DNA of 64,000 nt from Iris pallida (GCA_029216955.1 JANAVB010002199.1:10935952-10999951); one strand, 5' to 3'. Counted from the stretch's first letter, positions 23,640-36,443 are shown. Made by a program: numbers and translations. The notes: a model not told the origin generated them from the sequence alone.

Positions 23640-23736
23640 TGTAAGCCCCATGAAATTCTAGAATTTATTTTTTTTAATTTTCAAAAATAAATTATTATTT
23701 TCTCATTTTTTTCCCTAAAAATATCTCTATCCCTCT

Positions 23737-23836
<100 letters not shown>

Positions 23837-25020
23837 ATATATAACCTCTCTCTCTCTCTCTCACTCCCATCAACACACACACACCCACTCCTCCATCACC
23901 ATCAGCTCACCCCCACCCCCTCTCTCTAACAGCCGACTTCACCCCACCTCTCTCTAAAATATCTCTCTCTCTCCCTCTTTATATTATACACACACACACA
24001 CTCATATAATATATTAATCTCTCTCTCTCTTCTTAATCACCACCACCCTTTCTCTCCTTCCTCCCGCGGCCAACCGTCGCCCGGACCACCCCACGAGTCC
24101 CCGCGCCCCTGGCGAACCCCCACGGCCACACCACGGCGGCCAATCGCGCGGCCACGCCATGCACGTGTGTGCAGGCGCGCGTGAGGCTGCAGCAGCAGCG
24201 TGGGGCGGCACCACCACCGTACGCCACCCCTGCGCCGCCGGGCAGCCAACGTCGCCGCCGTGCCAGGCCGGCGAGCACCCCCCCCCACGCGGCCAGCAGT
24301 CCGACGAGCTGCAACAGCAGCGACGCAACAACAGACGCACGTGCGCACGGCCAACCGCGCGCCGCCTGGCCTTCGTCGCCGCCGACGACCCCCCTAGCCG
24401 TGCGCAGCTCCGACGAACCCCCCCTGGGCAGCGCCCTCCTCCCCGGCGTGATACACGGACGATTCGTGCATTTTGGACGAAATCCCGCCGTGACGCGCGA
24501 TTTCAAATTTCAGAATTTACGTCTCGGGGCAGCGACTTCGCACGGATTTTCTGGACAATCCGACCGTTGGATCGGCAAACTCTTTGCTTCGTCACAATCT
24601 CGGTATATACCCCTTCATCGCACTCAAATTTCATCCGTTAATTTTGTCGTTTGATAGATCAAAACCAGCCACACTACAAGAAATATGTACATTATTAGCG
24701 CAAAAAATCTGCTATCATACGTATTACATAGCGTTTTCATAAATGCTATGTCATCGGCAGCTATCTTAGGTTCCACCCATACGATAGCGTTTTTCTAAAA
24801 TGCTACGACAGGTTCAGATACAATAGCAATATCTGAATGCCTTAATTTTCTTTATTATGGCACATCCGTTTTATGTTAAAAACTTGATGACAATTCATAT
24901 TTTGTGCTATGATAGGACGTTCTACAATAGCAATTTTTTATTGTTTTAAAATATTTTGTTATAGCGTTAATTAATTATATCACGGCTAAAGTTTCGTGCT
25001 ATAATATATGATTATAACAG

Positions 25021-27500
25021 TTTTTTTTTTGCTATTAAACATATTTTCATTCAATAAGAACCTGTTTTACGTATCTATTGTAATATTAGAGAACCTGTTT
25101 CACATGATATAAATAAGAACCTGTTTTACACAAATAAGATCATTCATAACACAAGTCTAAAACCAATCCAACATACATAACACAAGTCTAGAGTTTCATT
25201 CAACATACATAACATAGGTTTGAATCCAAAATACACAAGTCATAAGTTCATAAGTTCATAAGTTCATAAGCCTAGCTAACTCGGACCAAAGTTTGTTCAT
25301 TCCCCTGCAAAAAAAGCAACAAGGTCTTACATCAGTTCAATATTAACAAGAAAAGATAAAATAATTCACTGATGCTCTACAGAGCATTTATGAATTATTA
25401 CTTAGAAAAATACTTTTGACGCAGAGAAGCTACAATCAACTGGGCATTGCTTCATAAAATTCAAATACTGTATCTGATGGGAGGAAAAAAAAACCCAGCA
25501 AAGACGGTTCAAGTAAACAATAGAACTAACCTGACCAACCCCGGCAAGAAGGAAACGTCCGAACTTTGCAAAAGTGAGAGAATTTACGAACCCAACCTGT
25601 CGTCATCAAATTCTTGGAAATTAACCTTAGAGACTTGGAGAGATTATGTTAAATGCTTGAAACATCATCAAATTGAAATAAAAGAACAGAGAAATCATCT
25701 CGCACAACACAATCCAATTTTATTATATGACCTGATTATATCGATTACTCTCATTTTATCACAAACACAACAAGCAGGATGAATACAAAAACAAGAAGAA
25801 CAAACAAGTTTGTATCACAAAGATGGATTCAACAATGCAGCACAATTATTAACAAGATGGCTCCTAATAGCATGAACAAGAAAAAAAATCATAACACAAT
25901 CAATTTTATTACAAGGTAACTTTAATTATACCAATTACTTTCGTTTTATCACAAACACAGCACAACAAGCAGGCATGAACATAAAAGCAACGTGTCATCC
26001 AGCCTCCACCTAGCTACTAACACGGAAAAAAAAAATGAGCATGAACATAAAAGCAACATGAACAAACAAGCGTCACAAAGGTGGATTCAGCTTATGCTTC
26101 ACAGCTATAAACAAGAAGGGTCCTCCAGACTCCACCTAGCTACTAGCATGAAAAGAAAAAAAGAACTAATTACAGCAAGAGAGAGAGAGAGGGTTCTCAA
26201 TATTGACAAATTTACAACTGTAAATCTTAAGTTCGTCTTGATGCTCTCAGAGTACACCCAATTGTCAGTCAATTTCGAGATAAAGTTGGTACTAAGATCC
26301 TGGCCACAAATGCTTAAGCAAGGGGCCTAGTATGGTAGCTGCAAGTTAGGGATCCTTCTTTCTTAATCACTATAAACAAAAATCATGCAGTTCAAGAGCT
26401 AGATTCCAAACTTTCTTGAGTGTCTACAGATGATAATCCATTTCTTTTACAAATACATTCATTTCCATTGCATTGATTTTAAGCCAGGAATAAAGCCAAA
26501 GGACCAAATGAAATGCATTTCCCTGGGGAAGCCAATCATTAACAATCCGAAACTTATAGAAAATCCAAAGAACCAAAGAAAGTTATTCTTGCCCCACTCC
26601 CAAGAGAATAAATACTCAAAGGTATTGATATTATAACTGGAAAATACAGTATGTTGTTGTTTTGAAGACTCCCCCAGCCTCGTATAAATCTCCATTTGCC
26701 CATGACAATGTCATAGCTAAGTTCGAAAATCTTCAATCATGTCATGGACACCCCTTTCCACAGTGTTGCATCCTTATTGACGCACAAATCATATGCTAAA
26801 ATGTGATCCTTTAAGTGTGCCGTCACTAGGAATAATGGCATTGGCACCTTCCATCCTCCTTAAATATTCATGAGCATACTTCAAAAGAAACTATGGGATT
26901 GTCATACCTCCTCTCTTTGGCTTAATGTGTAATAGAGATTAATGAGAATAGGGTTATGAAAGAAAAGGTGATGAAAATAACAGGCATATAAAGAAAGGGA
27001 AAGCATTTTTGCTTATAGAGGGGATGTGATCACCCAGGCAAGCAGCCCTGGGACAAAAAGATTTGGAGTACTCGTGCAGGCGTTCTAAAGTCTTTATTGT
27101 TCTGTGTCATCTTACCACCTCAAGGCTCCTTATATTCTAGGGGAACTTGGAGACTGCACCGTGGTCGCATGAGCTTAAGGCATATATGAGGGATCATTGC
27201 CTTAAGGGTGCTCTATGTTTTATGCCTACTGATCGCCTAGGTTTTATGGCACGACCCTCTCATGATCAAAGCTACTTTAGATATGTATATAGTCCATGTC
27301 ATAATTTTACCATGATTTTTTTCCAAAGAGTTGCCATGTAATTACCTGTAACATGTTCATATTGTATTAAACCTAACATGTAGATGAATTTGCCCAAAAG
27401 GATGAACCGTAATTTGATTGCCAACTTAACAGAAGTAAGGTGTTATAGTATACAAACATGAACACAATTGCCACCACTTTAGTATTAGGGCTTGTTAAAT
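25021..27500. other. CACTA-1 left interior, no gene assigned
   Basis: Low-complexity, A-rich sequence with internal direct repeats at 25690-26150 (CTCCACCTAGCTACTA, GCATGAACATAAAAGCAAC each more than once). The open frames (25447-25782, 25992-26330) show no recognisable domain. A final exon for the captured gene was looked for here and not found. Confidence 0.5.
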
Positions 27501-27551
27501 ATATGCTTGAACAGCAATTAAGAAACATTAACCATAGTTAGAATGGAATAC

Positions 27552-30500
27552 CACTGGATAACTAAATAAAGGCTGGATGCATCTATCATCACTTCTGATT
27601 GCCCATAGACGAACAACACCGTTGCCAGCTCCAGATGCAGCAAGATCACTACCTCTACAAACAGCCACCGAACTCACCCATGACTGGGCTGAAGAACAGC
27701 CGACAACTTTGCCAAAGCCATTTTCTGAAACAAAGAGCATAAACAATTACTTTGCGAATGCAGTACAAATGTTAAGATGATGGCAAGCCACGCACAAATA
27801 AACAAAGATATAAGACAGCAAAAGATTATTTTATTGTCTAAGACTCCAACTTAGAGAGATGGACAACACCTACATGAAAGATGAATTTAGGCTATTAATC
27901 CAATCCATTTAGCACTATTAAGTGCAATGCAAATAGATGCTCTTACCTTTCTTATAACCATTAGGGACCTCTTCCTTATTCTCTTTAGGTGATTGATCAT
28001 ATATTAATAACAGAGAATGTGCATTTTTTGTAATATGTGTTGGCTTCTTCCGCAACGCACTCCAATGTTCAATACTTCCATCATCTGAGCCTGATAAGAA
28101 CTCGCTGTCATTAATGAAACAACAACATTCTGAAGATGATGGAGCCCGGAAGAGTAACCGTTTAGCATCTGCAACCTATTACATAAAAGCAAACGTTAGT
28201 AGCAATACAGGCAGGAACATTACTTTTGGGTTTTAAGTATTTTACAACAGACATCATAAATATCAAAATATCATCAAAGTAACAGCTATTAGACAGCTCT
28301 CTTTCCTCTTCTGTTATGCCACTAATGGTCAGGCAACTCCAAAAGATTCCATGTTGGCTACTTAGTATTTTACTATGTCGAAATAATTTATTTGAACCTA
28401 TTTTAGAAACCTAAGCAGCTAAATACAGTTCCCAGTTCTGGACCACGAGTGTAACAGGTACATATGAATATTGTTTCCAATCTTAATTACTAGGCATTTT
28501 CCAATAGCAAGGCTTTGAGTGCTCTTTTGACCATTGGACTCACCTTGCATCCAAATCAAAGAATTAATTAGAGAAAGATAGCTTTCCAGATAATTTACTT
28601 CTGCCAAATAGTCTATATCCAAGGTTTCAAGAATTGGGATTTGTCCTAGATGTTCTGACGATATTAGTTCAGTGCCATTAGAAGCAAGGTTCACAATATT
28701 GGTATAGGTTTCGGAGTCTCGGACCCTTCCTATTGAGTATCTGGTGGTTGTGGTTTCGGCAGTTTCAACGATTATCGGATTTTTCATTTCGGAAAGGCCA
28801 AAAATGATAAAAGAGTATTTTAACATATTTTATATTTTGTTTTTCTTTAGTTTTAAATGGAAACATATTCAACATTGCTAAATTGTTCAAACACAATAGA
28901 TATTATTGTTTATTTACTTGTCCTTAGACATTGTACAACCATAAAAAATAGTTTTGAAGGGAATAATATTAATATGGATGAGTGTTACGAATTTATTGAT
29001 ATACAACTTTAACCAATGGTAATAGTTACCATGTGTCGATAAGGATATCGACACACTAAACAATTGTCGATCTTCGGCACAACTGAATCATTATGTAGAC
29101 ACTCATTTTCGACTCTCTCTCTCTCTCTCTCAATTTTTCTTTGTCGAATTGAATTAATTGGGAAAGAGACCCCAACACTGATCGGTGTCGGCAGCCGGCA
29201 GTATTGGAAAGGGACATGCCAAAACAGATACGATTCGGCCAATCCCGATACATATTGGTATCGGCCGATACTGAAACTATGATTAGAAGGGCAACTAGAG
29301 CATAATAAAAGCAAAAAGAACAAAGTAGAGAATTTAACTTCCCAACTATGCAGATATCTATTATGTTATCATTATTTTTCCTCAAATGTTTTCCACTATC
29401 TATTCCAAGGAAAGACAAATACCTTATAAAGTTGGACAGTCCGATCATGCCCTGCAGTCAAAATTTGTTCCTTGCGTAGACAATCAATTGTAAGTATTTC
29501 ACTTTGATGTCCATGTAGAGTGTCCATGTGAGTTCGGTCTTCTACATTCCATAGCTTAATTTGTCGATCAAAAGACCCAGAAAAGAGTTGTGGGGTTCCC
29601 TGCCTGAAAGTAAGACAAGAGACGGGTCCTCTATGACCATGGAAGGCCTGTTAAGAAAGATATTAATGATTAGAAATCAAAACAATGAATTTGCAAAGTT
29701 GGACATGCATTCTGGTAGGCCATTACACTTATAAAACTACTTGATCTCTACAAGAACTTGTAAATGCAGTGCATGCAAATTGGTTGGTCCTATTAAACTA
29801 CAAAAGAGGCACTACCACTTAATACAGGTGTATTATGAAGAGACAATGAGTTTTATGTATTAAGAGAACATGTTTGGCCAACTGCAGACTTGATTATTTT
29901 GTATACCATCTACAGAGTTGCTTTTAGAAATTATACATCAATGTAAAGTTTTAACTAAAAGCAGTATGTCAGGACATGATACATATCAACACATCTTGCA
30001 GAAGAATGTTCAAATTTTCAAACATATAAAACCAAAACATAGTTATAAATGAGAACCTGAATGTGCTCCCTTGTGCGTGTGTCCCATAGATGGACATGAC
30101 AATCTAACCCGCCAGTAGCCAAATACCTACCATCTGGGTTGACAGCTAAGGCTAATACGTGCTTACTTCTCTTTGCAGAGGGATTTTGAGGAGCTTTAGA
30201 GTGATGTGAAATCAAAATGTCCTCACTGGGCCACAAATACTTCTCACTTTTACCACTCTCAACATCCCAATGCACAACGTATCCATCTTTAGATGCTGAA
30301 AACCCCCTGGTATCATCCTCAGACAAAGTAACAGATGTAACGGACTGTCGGTGTTTAACTAAAGGTATATCAGCTCATCTACTTGGCCTATACATGATAT
30401 ACCAGGATCCATTATTTAAAGATAGGCAGAGCGCCCAGTTAAGGAAGGGCTAACTGAATAATTTCTCTGGTGCACATAAATTTTACCCTGACGAGAAAGA

Positions 30501-31990
30501 TTGCAAATATAGAATCAGCCACTGGAGTTATAAAAAATACAAGATTTTATTTTAAGAAAATGAGCTAGACTGAGAAAATGAGAAAACCATGTGGCACATA
30601 AACCACAACCAAACCAAATGAGTTTTTGCTATGGTAAAATCTAATAAAATCCACATTGATACTAAGGTTATGACTTATGATACGAAACAGGGGATTCCTC
30701 AGAATAAGCAGTCTGTAAAAAAAATCAACAAAGTGCAAGTTACCACGGGCATGTCAGAATATATTGCTTTAGGACAAATACGACTCTTTCCATACCATCA
30801 TATCACTAGTGTAGAAATCAGGTGGTATCGGTACTAGCGATGAACTGCAGCTGACACATGCGCTTTGGCTGTAAGCCGGATTGTAAAAGACGAAGCTGTA
30901 ATTGCAGCAGCAGATGGTTCTTCCACCCACTTCACTTTGGTTTTTAGTACTGATCTTGGATTGTAATTATGTTGCTTTTTGATAAGGTCTGTGTATTTTC
31001 TCTGTAAAAAAGTAATGAGTATACTCATTGTGACCACTCTTGTTAGAAAATACTTTTTATCTCTGTTGAAAACTAGTATTGGAAGATGAATTGAGTTTGA
31101 AAGGAGCCCATCAACTATGATACAAATCATAGAGGGGAACGCCGTCACTCAGAAATAAGCAGTACACACATTCTCTCTTCACAAAAAGATGCAGCAAGAA
31201 GAACAAAAAAGATTCAAAATTTAGGATCAGCTATGATATAACTCACTTCATACAAGATTTTTTTCAAAAAAACATACCATAAAAAAAACCCTACTTGGAG
31301 ATAGGTTATGACACGGAAAAGCAGATTCAGCATTGTGCCACATATCAGGCACGAATGGACACTCCAAATGCAATAGGAGTCTAGGACACACCAAAACTGG
31401 GCTGTGTCGGAATTGTTTTGTGTCTTATTGGTGTCCGTCAACACAGCTTCTTTCTTACAATAAATTCAGTAATAATAAAAAATAAAGTTTGAAATTTAAA
31501 ATCAGACTGTAATTTCAAAAGCAAAGAGCTTCCTTTTCCAGAATCGAGACTCGAAAAATTGGTGAAGTGAGAAGATACAGACACTCCAGAACCGGTGCAA
31601 TCGTAGTATTCGTCTCCGTGCAACATATAAATTCAATAATTAGAAGAACCAAACTTGGAGAAAGATGGAAATGCCGAAAAAGATCACCTAAAAGCAAAAA
31701 TTTTCGGGACGCGGCCGCTCTCCTCGAGCTGGCTCTTCTTCAAGAACTCCGCGACCAGGGAATCCCTCCCCCCGTCCCTCTCCTCTCTGTCCTCCTCCCC
31801 ATATTCCTCGTCCTCCTCCTCGATCCTCTTCGTTTCTTTCTGGATCCTCTCCAAGTACTCCCTCGCGATCCGGTACTTCACTTCCGCCGCGGTCTCCCCC
31901 GCCGCCTCCTCCTCCTCCTCCTCCCCGACTACTCCTGCACCCGCCTGAGAACCTCCGGCGTCGTCATCGTCGCTTGGGAGGCTCTCGAGT
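27552..31990 (-). pseudogene. captured U3 snoRNP 55K / RRP9 (plant YAO) WD40 gene, ends missing
   Basis: Exons on minus: 1) about 31990-31700, acidic N-terminal region (LESLPSDDDDAGG, then VKYRIAREYLERIQKETKR); 2) uncertain, around 30970-30840; 3) 30358-30057, TLSEDDTRGFSASKDGY, VVHWDVESGKSEKY and a WD repeat ending HVHLWDTRTREHIQ; 4) 29647-29423, FSGSFDRQIKLWNVED and TAGHDRTVQLYK; 5) 28175-27947, ECCCFINDSEFLSGSDDGS; 6) 27724-27552, WVSSVAVCRGSDLAASGAG and GVVRLWAI. These fit, in order, the RRP9 family, a nucleolar WD40 protein that binds U3 snoRNA for 18S rRNA processing. Introns have GT-AG borders and exons 3-6 have no stops. The initiator methionine and the last exon (closing blade) were not found. 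The copy lies entirely inside CACTA-1, so it is a transposon-borne duplicate; the parental gene is elsewhere. Expression cannot be judged. Confidence 0.85.
28200..29400. other. large intron of the captured gene
   Basis: It lies between exons 4 and 5. AT-rich, with a (TC)n run near 29110. The segment 28720-29280 contains self-similar words (CGATACATATTGGTATCGG) suggesting a small insertion, but no borders could be fixed. Confidence 0.4.
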
Positions 31991-32529
31991 TTTAGGGTTT
32001 TTTCGAAAAAGAGGGAAACTGAAAGAGGAAATAAAAGAAACCTGAAATAAAAGAGGAAAAGTGTTTTTTTGGTAGTGTTTGGCGGTATAAGTGTTTTTAG
32101 GTTCCCGCTTAATGAAACTCTATCTTAGCGTTTATCAAATGCTATTATAAAGTAACCAAAATATCAAACTTATTTTTTATAGCAGTTCAGCAAAACGTGC
32201 TATTACGTTATGCTATCAATGTGCATTTTTTTTGTAGTGCCACCAAGTTGACATTTTAATTTGAGCTATTTTTGGATAGTTTTGTGGAGCCGACTTCGTC
32301 AGCTCGTAACTCCGCCGTTGTAGCTCCGTCTGGCATGCCAGCAGTTCCTGTGCGAAGCTGGTATAACCCTCTTCCTGCCCCCTTTAGATTTCATTTCAGT
32401 TTTAGCTTGTTAGGTCGGTCGAATTCGACGCCAAAGTTGGTCGTTCAAATTCTTAGTGTTGCACTTGTAAAATTTTATTTTTGAATCCAGGACTCCGGAT
32501 TCAATTTCTAACACCACCAGTAGACTCAT

Positions 32530-33110
32530 GGCGTCGTTCTGGCATGTTTTCATATAAAGTTTGCTTGATTTGGAGAACGTGAGCCCTGGCACGTTTTTCG
32601 GTGCAAAGCGGGTCCCACTTTCTGAGTCAACGGGACTTTTTGACGCCGGCTCATCGGAATCCAATTCCGGATATACCGTTGAGTTCGTATCATCATTCTG
32701 GACTCGTTGACATATAATTTGCTAGGTTTTAGTGGACATTGGTTCCGGCACGCATTTCGGTGCAAGTCGGATACCAATATCCGGGCCAACGGGTCATTTT
32801 GAGATCGGCTCATCGGAATCCAATTCCGGATATACCGTTGAGTTCGTATCATCATTCTGGACTCGTTGACATATAATTTGCTGAGTTCTGAGGACATTGG
32901 CTCCGACACGCTTTTCCGTGTAAATCGGATTTCTAGTATCTGGGTGAACGGACCAATTTGAGATCGGGTCATCGGAATCCAATTCTGGTTATACCGTTGG
33001 GTTCGTATCGTCATTCTGGATTCGTGGACATATAATTTGTTAGGTTTGGTAGACTAGAATTCTTGCACGTTTTTCGGTGCAAAGCGGGTCTGACACGGAC
33101 ACCGTTTTAA
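32530..33110. repeat. 160-bp tandem repeat in LTR A, about 3.6 units
   Basis: Units start near 32530, 32690, 32850 and 33010. Each contains TCATTCTGGACTCGTTGACA, ATATAATTTGCT, TTTCGGTGCAA and CATCGGAATCCAATTC. The same array is in LTR B at 43016-43610. Overlapping frames here are translations of the repeat. Confidence 0.9.
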
Positions 33111-33316
33111 CCCAAAATTACCTTTTTACCCCTGTATCCAAATTGGACTTATGGACAGGCTATTCTAGCTGATTTGACCATTCTGGACACGTTGGTGAAG
33201 TTAGTTTCATCATCCGACAACATCTGTAGGTTTCATCCTATTATTATAATCTTTCTCTTTTGTGGTATTTTGAGATCCATCGATTCTAATGATTTCACCA
33301 TCACTGGAATCGATAT

Positions 33317-33620
33317 GTTGACCCTGTAGATGTTTATAGAGACTAGCTTTGGCCGTGTTTGACCATGGTTGACTACTTTGACTGAACGTCGAAGTAGAGT
33401 CAACATTTGACCTAGGTTAGACTAGTTTGACCTTGGTTGACCAGAGTTGACCAGTTGACCAAAAGTCAACTGTTAGTCAAACATTAGCCTAGTTTGACAT
33501 AGAGTTGACCATAGTTGACTAGAGTTGACCAGTTGACCAAAAGTCAACTGTAAGTCAACCATTGACCCAGTTTGACCTAGTGTGACCTATTTTGACTTAG
33601 TTGACTGAGTCTGACCTAGA
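33317..33620 (+). promoter_or_regulatory. dense TTGACC (W-box) array in LTR A
   Basis: More than a dozen TTGACC/TTGACT/TTGACA words in the sense strand within 300 bp, including GTTGACCAGAGTTGACCAGT repeated. The LTR B equivalent is at 43824-44122. TTGAC(C/T) is the WRKY binding core. Confidence 0.5.
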
Positions 33621-34378
33621 TTTGCGTAGCTTATACTATAGAATCAAGCCTAACACTGTTGAACCCTAATTAGCTTATATATATCTTATCTTTAGGTCTG
33701 TGGCATCACTCTGAGCATCGACCCCATTTGACAGCTCAGGACCGCAGGCGAGTACATTCACTGATAGTTTTCATTGTCTTGATATCTGCTATATCCGATT
33801 CAGTCGTAGTGACTTACTTGATTCTCAGTCACGATAGTTTACGGACTAGTATATACCGGATTCCTGTCATGAGATGTCATTCTTGGATTTTCTTGGGATA
33901 CTGGTACTTGCTCGATCTTGTTCTTGTACTTGTATTGACACCGATTCCTGAGAAGGAGTAGCTACCTTCTTATGGAATCTCGTGCCATGACGTGCTATGT
34001 CCAGATCCGTATACTATTCGGGGAATGGGGAATATTATAGATAGTGTGATCAATGCCCACCTTGAGTTACTACTTGTATCATAGCTATACCCTCACCTCA
34101 CGATGGGTATAGCCTGACCTGTGCTACTACTTGCTCCATAGCTTACCATCCCGGCCGGGCCGAGTCTACGCACTTGTAGCCGGTCGGCTGGAAGCCTGAT
34201 CTTGACCCATATCGATCATGTTATGCTATAATATTCGAGGCACATTTTATATTTACTTTATCTTATCATATATCCTGTTCTGTTCTACATTCAGTACTTT
34301 CTCACCATGCTATAATATTCAGATTACTCACATGTTCTACATGCCATTATATTGTACTTTGATTGGAGACTAAGCTCT

Positions 34379-34443
34379 GTTCGGGAGAAGAGTTACAATC
34401 CCGGTCCTTGTTTGGTTTAAGGGTTGTAACTCAGCTTCCGAAC
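34379..34443 (+). promoter_or_regulatory. conserved LTR stem-loop, copy 2 (LTR A)
   Basis: GTTCGGGAGAAGAGTTACAA pairs with TTGTAACTCAGCTTCCGAAC across a loop containing CCGGTCCTTGTTTGGTT. LTR B (44887-44951) has compensating and neutral changes, for example GTTACAACCC pairing with GGGTTGTAAC. Confidence 0.6.
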
Positions 34444-34935
34444 GGTTCCCAAGTCTTCATATATCTTTGTCTTGTAGTTCATTAAACTGTCTCTTAAAGA
34501 ATTTGTCAATTTACATGAAACTGCTGTTAGTCCTTGTACTTGCTCATTTTCCTGACAAGATATCGTTGATAATATTTTAGGAGTTGTTATACCATTAGTG
34601 GACTTCATGATGTTGCTAGCTAAGGTGGATCTCACTATTCTTCTATGTGAGTTGCCTGGTAGTTATCCTTAGTTCGTCTTATTTTTTTTTCTTCTTTATT
34701 TTCCTGTCTTATGATTCCTTCTAGTAGTTTCTAGTTGTTCTTGTGCTTTAGTTATCTTTCTTGTCTTATCATCCCTAGCTGTTGTGATGTGACTAGAGTA
34801 TATTTATAGTTATAGGCCTTCTAGACGTAGTGTATATTTATTGGGTACTAGATAGCGTTCTACCGCCGATACTGCGGCGTAGGCTGGGCGTGGCCCACGT
34901 ATTCGTATCCGTATATCCGGGTGCGGGTCGTGACA

Positions 34936-36443
34936 CGTTTTTAGTGGTGGCCCACGCAGGTCAGTCTTTGCAATTAATGCGAAGTCGTGGTAGTACTTGA
35001 GCTTTTCTGTACTACTGCGAGCCTGCCCTAGGATTAAGGTTGAGTAATGGAATATTTTAGGAATTTGGTACTCAGTCACATATTAGGAAACTCTTGTTAG
35101 ATCCAGGGATGACCCCTGGGAATCTTATTTCAAACTTTTTGAAACTTTTTTCATTTGTTTATGTCTATCCTGATTTCTGAAACATCTGTCCGTTATAAAC
35201 TTTATTCTTTCTTGGAATGAGTTTGTGGACCCAGAGGGAAGGTATAAGTTGGACTTATATGTCTTCTAGGTTGAGACGAGAATATGATTTGCCAGTCTCA
35301 TATCAGGTTGAGATTGTTTTAGATTATATCCCAATGATTTCCTTTTATCTTGACCTAGATAGTACCTTTGGACATCTCCTGAGAATTTTCTTCTAAACTC
35401 TACCTCGGGATCTGTTTCCGCTAGTTTCCATCTACTTATCCTTGATCCGTTGTTGAAAATTTTGAATCTTGATGTTCGTTCGTTGTTGACTTCGATTTTG
35501 ATTCTGTTTGAAGATAAGTTTTTAAGGAATTAGTTAAGATATCCTGATAAACATATTTGATGGAGACGATGGGAAAGATAAATGTCTACTTTACTTATGG
35601 AGTTGGAATTTATCGCAGTCATATTAGCTAGCCTGACAGGGACATGGAGCCTGATTTTGGATATACTATCCTAGTTATAGAATTTAGATTCTCTTGCAGC
35701 CATACCGGTTGGCGTGGTAAGGAATCTAGATGACATGATTATAGGGTGTATACCTTAGTTATGGACTCTATCGTTTATTGCAGCTATGCTTACTGGCGTG
35801 GCATAAATTCTGGCAGCATGGTTTTGGATAGACGTGTATGGTTATCAGGTCGTATCTTAAATTGATTCACTTCTTTTGACCAAATGATGAGGACAATTCA
35901 TACCCTTATTTTTCGACTTGTCATTCATTTCTTTTCTCATCGTATGATAATTTCCTCATCTTGCCATCATTTCCTTTGACTTGTTTAGCTATGTCTTGAT
36001 TACACCAATCACCTATCTTATATCTATATCTGTCATCTACACTTGAAAACTCTGAAAATTTTAAAATTTTCATATCTAAATTGTTTCTTAAATTTCGATA
36101 CTGTTAAGATTTTGATTCCCTTCTGTCCGTGACCAATCAATTTTGGTCGTCTTGTTAATCGTGCCAAAGAGTGTCTTGGTTGCTGACTAGACTCTAGATG
36201 ACTTCAATTCCTTTGTGACTTGGATTTTCATCCTTGGGTTCTCGTGCCCAGCCTTCGTTGATCTTATTCTCCATCTTGCCCAAAATCTGATTTACTCGAA
36301 AGTTGATCAACTTAGATCGTGTTGAGACAAATTTCTTATCATGGTTGGATTTCAATGCTATTAACCCTCGTACATTGACTTTCAATTTTGATCATGTTTG
36401 GATTTTGGACACTTGTGTCTAAACCCTTTTCGACCTTGATTTC
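34936..36443 (+). mobile_element. interior of the A/B element, first part
   Basis: It starts CGTTTTTAGTGGTGGCCCA, the same leader as G1. TGGTGGCCC could be a primer site 10 bases in, but no tRNA is assigned. No gag or pol frame. 34936-36035 is repeated at 45443-46542. It contains the three-unit repeat 35605-35825. Confidence 0.75.
35605..35825 (+). repeat. degenerate three-unit repeat in non-coding interior
   Basis: Units of about 70-85 bp carrying variants of TTGCAGCCATACCGGTTGG / TTGCAGCTATGCTTACTGG followed by CGTGG. The same set is in G1 (3755-3990, opposite strand). Confidence 0.6.

Larger units (their letters stand above)
24672..32239. mobile_element. CACTA-1: non-autonomous CACTA element carrying a host gene (Pack-CACTA)
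   Basis: It begins CACTACAAGAAATATG and ends TTTTTTTGTAGTG, the CACTA-superfamily termini. The 3-bp duplication CCA flanks it (24669-24671 and 32240-32242). LTR B shows the uninterrupted site (GGCCACCAAGTTGAC, CCA at 42748-42750), proving the insertion borders. Subterminal regions are rich in TAGCG/GCTAT words (24690-25020 and 32110-32220), as expected for transposase-binding repeats. No transposase was found inside. The minus strand from about 31990 to 27552 carries exons of an RRP9/YAO-type WD40 gene. Mobilisation would need transposase from another element. Confidence 0.9.

Noticed and set aside
24014..24654. Overlapping GC-rich frames of 105-161 aa on both strands, repeated at 42102-42720
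   Set aside because: They lie in the GC-rich transcribed part of LTR A/B, are open in several frames at once and show no protein-family pattern.
30834..31148. 104-aa minus frame as a clean RRP9 exon 2
   Set aside because: Only a short stretch (VEEPSAAA...) resembles the family and no good donor/acceptor pair fits, so it is kept only as an uncertain exon.
32410..33014. Frames with repeated RNWIPMSRSQ units, also at 42918-43522
   Set aside because: Translations of the 160-bp LTR tandem repeat; no start context, no family.
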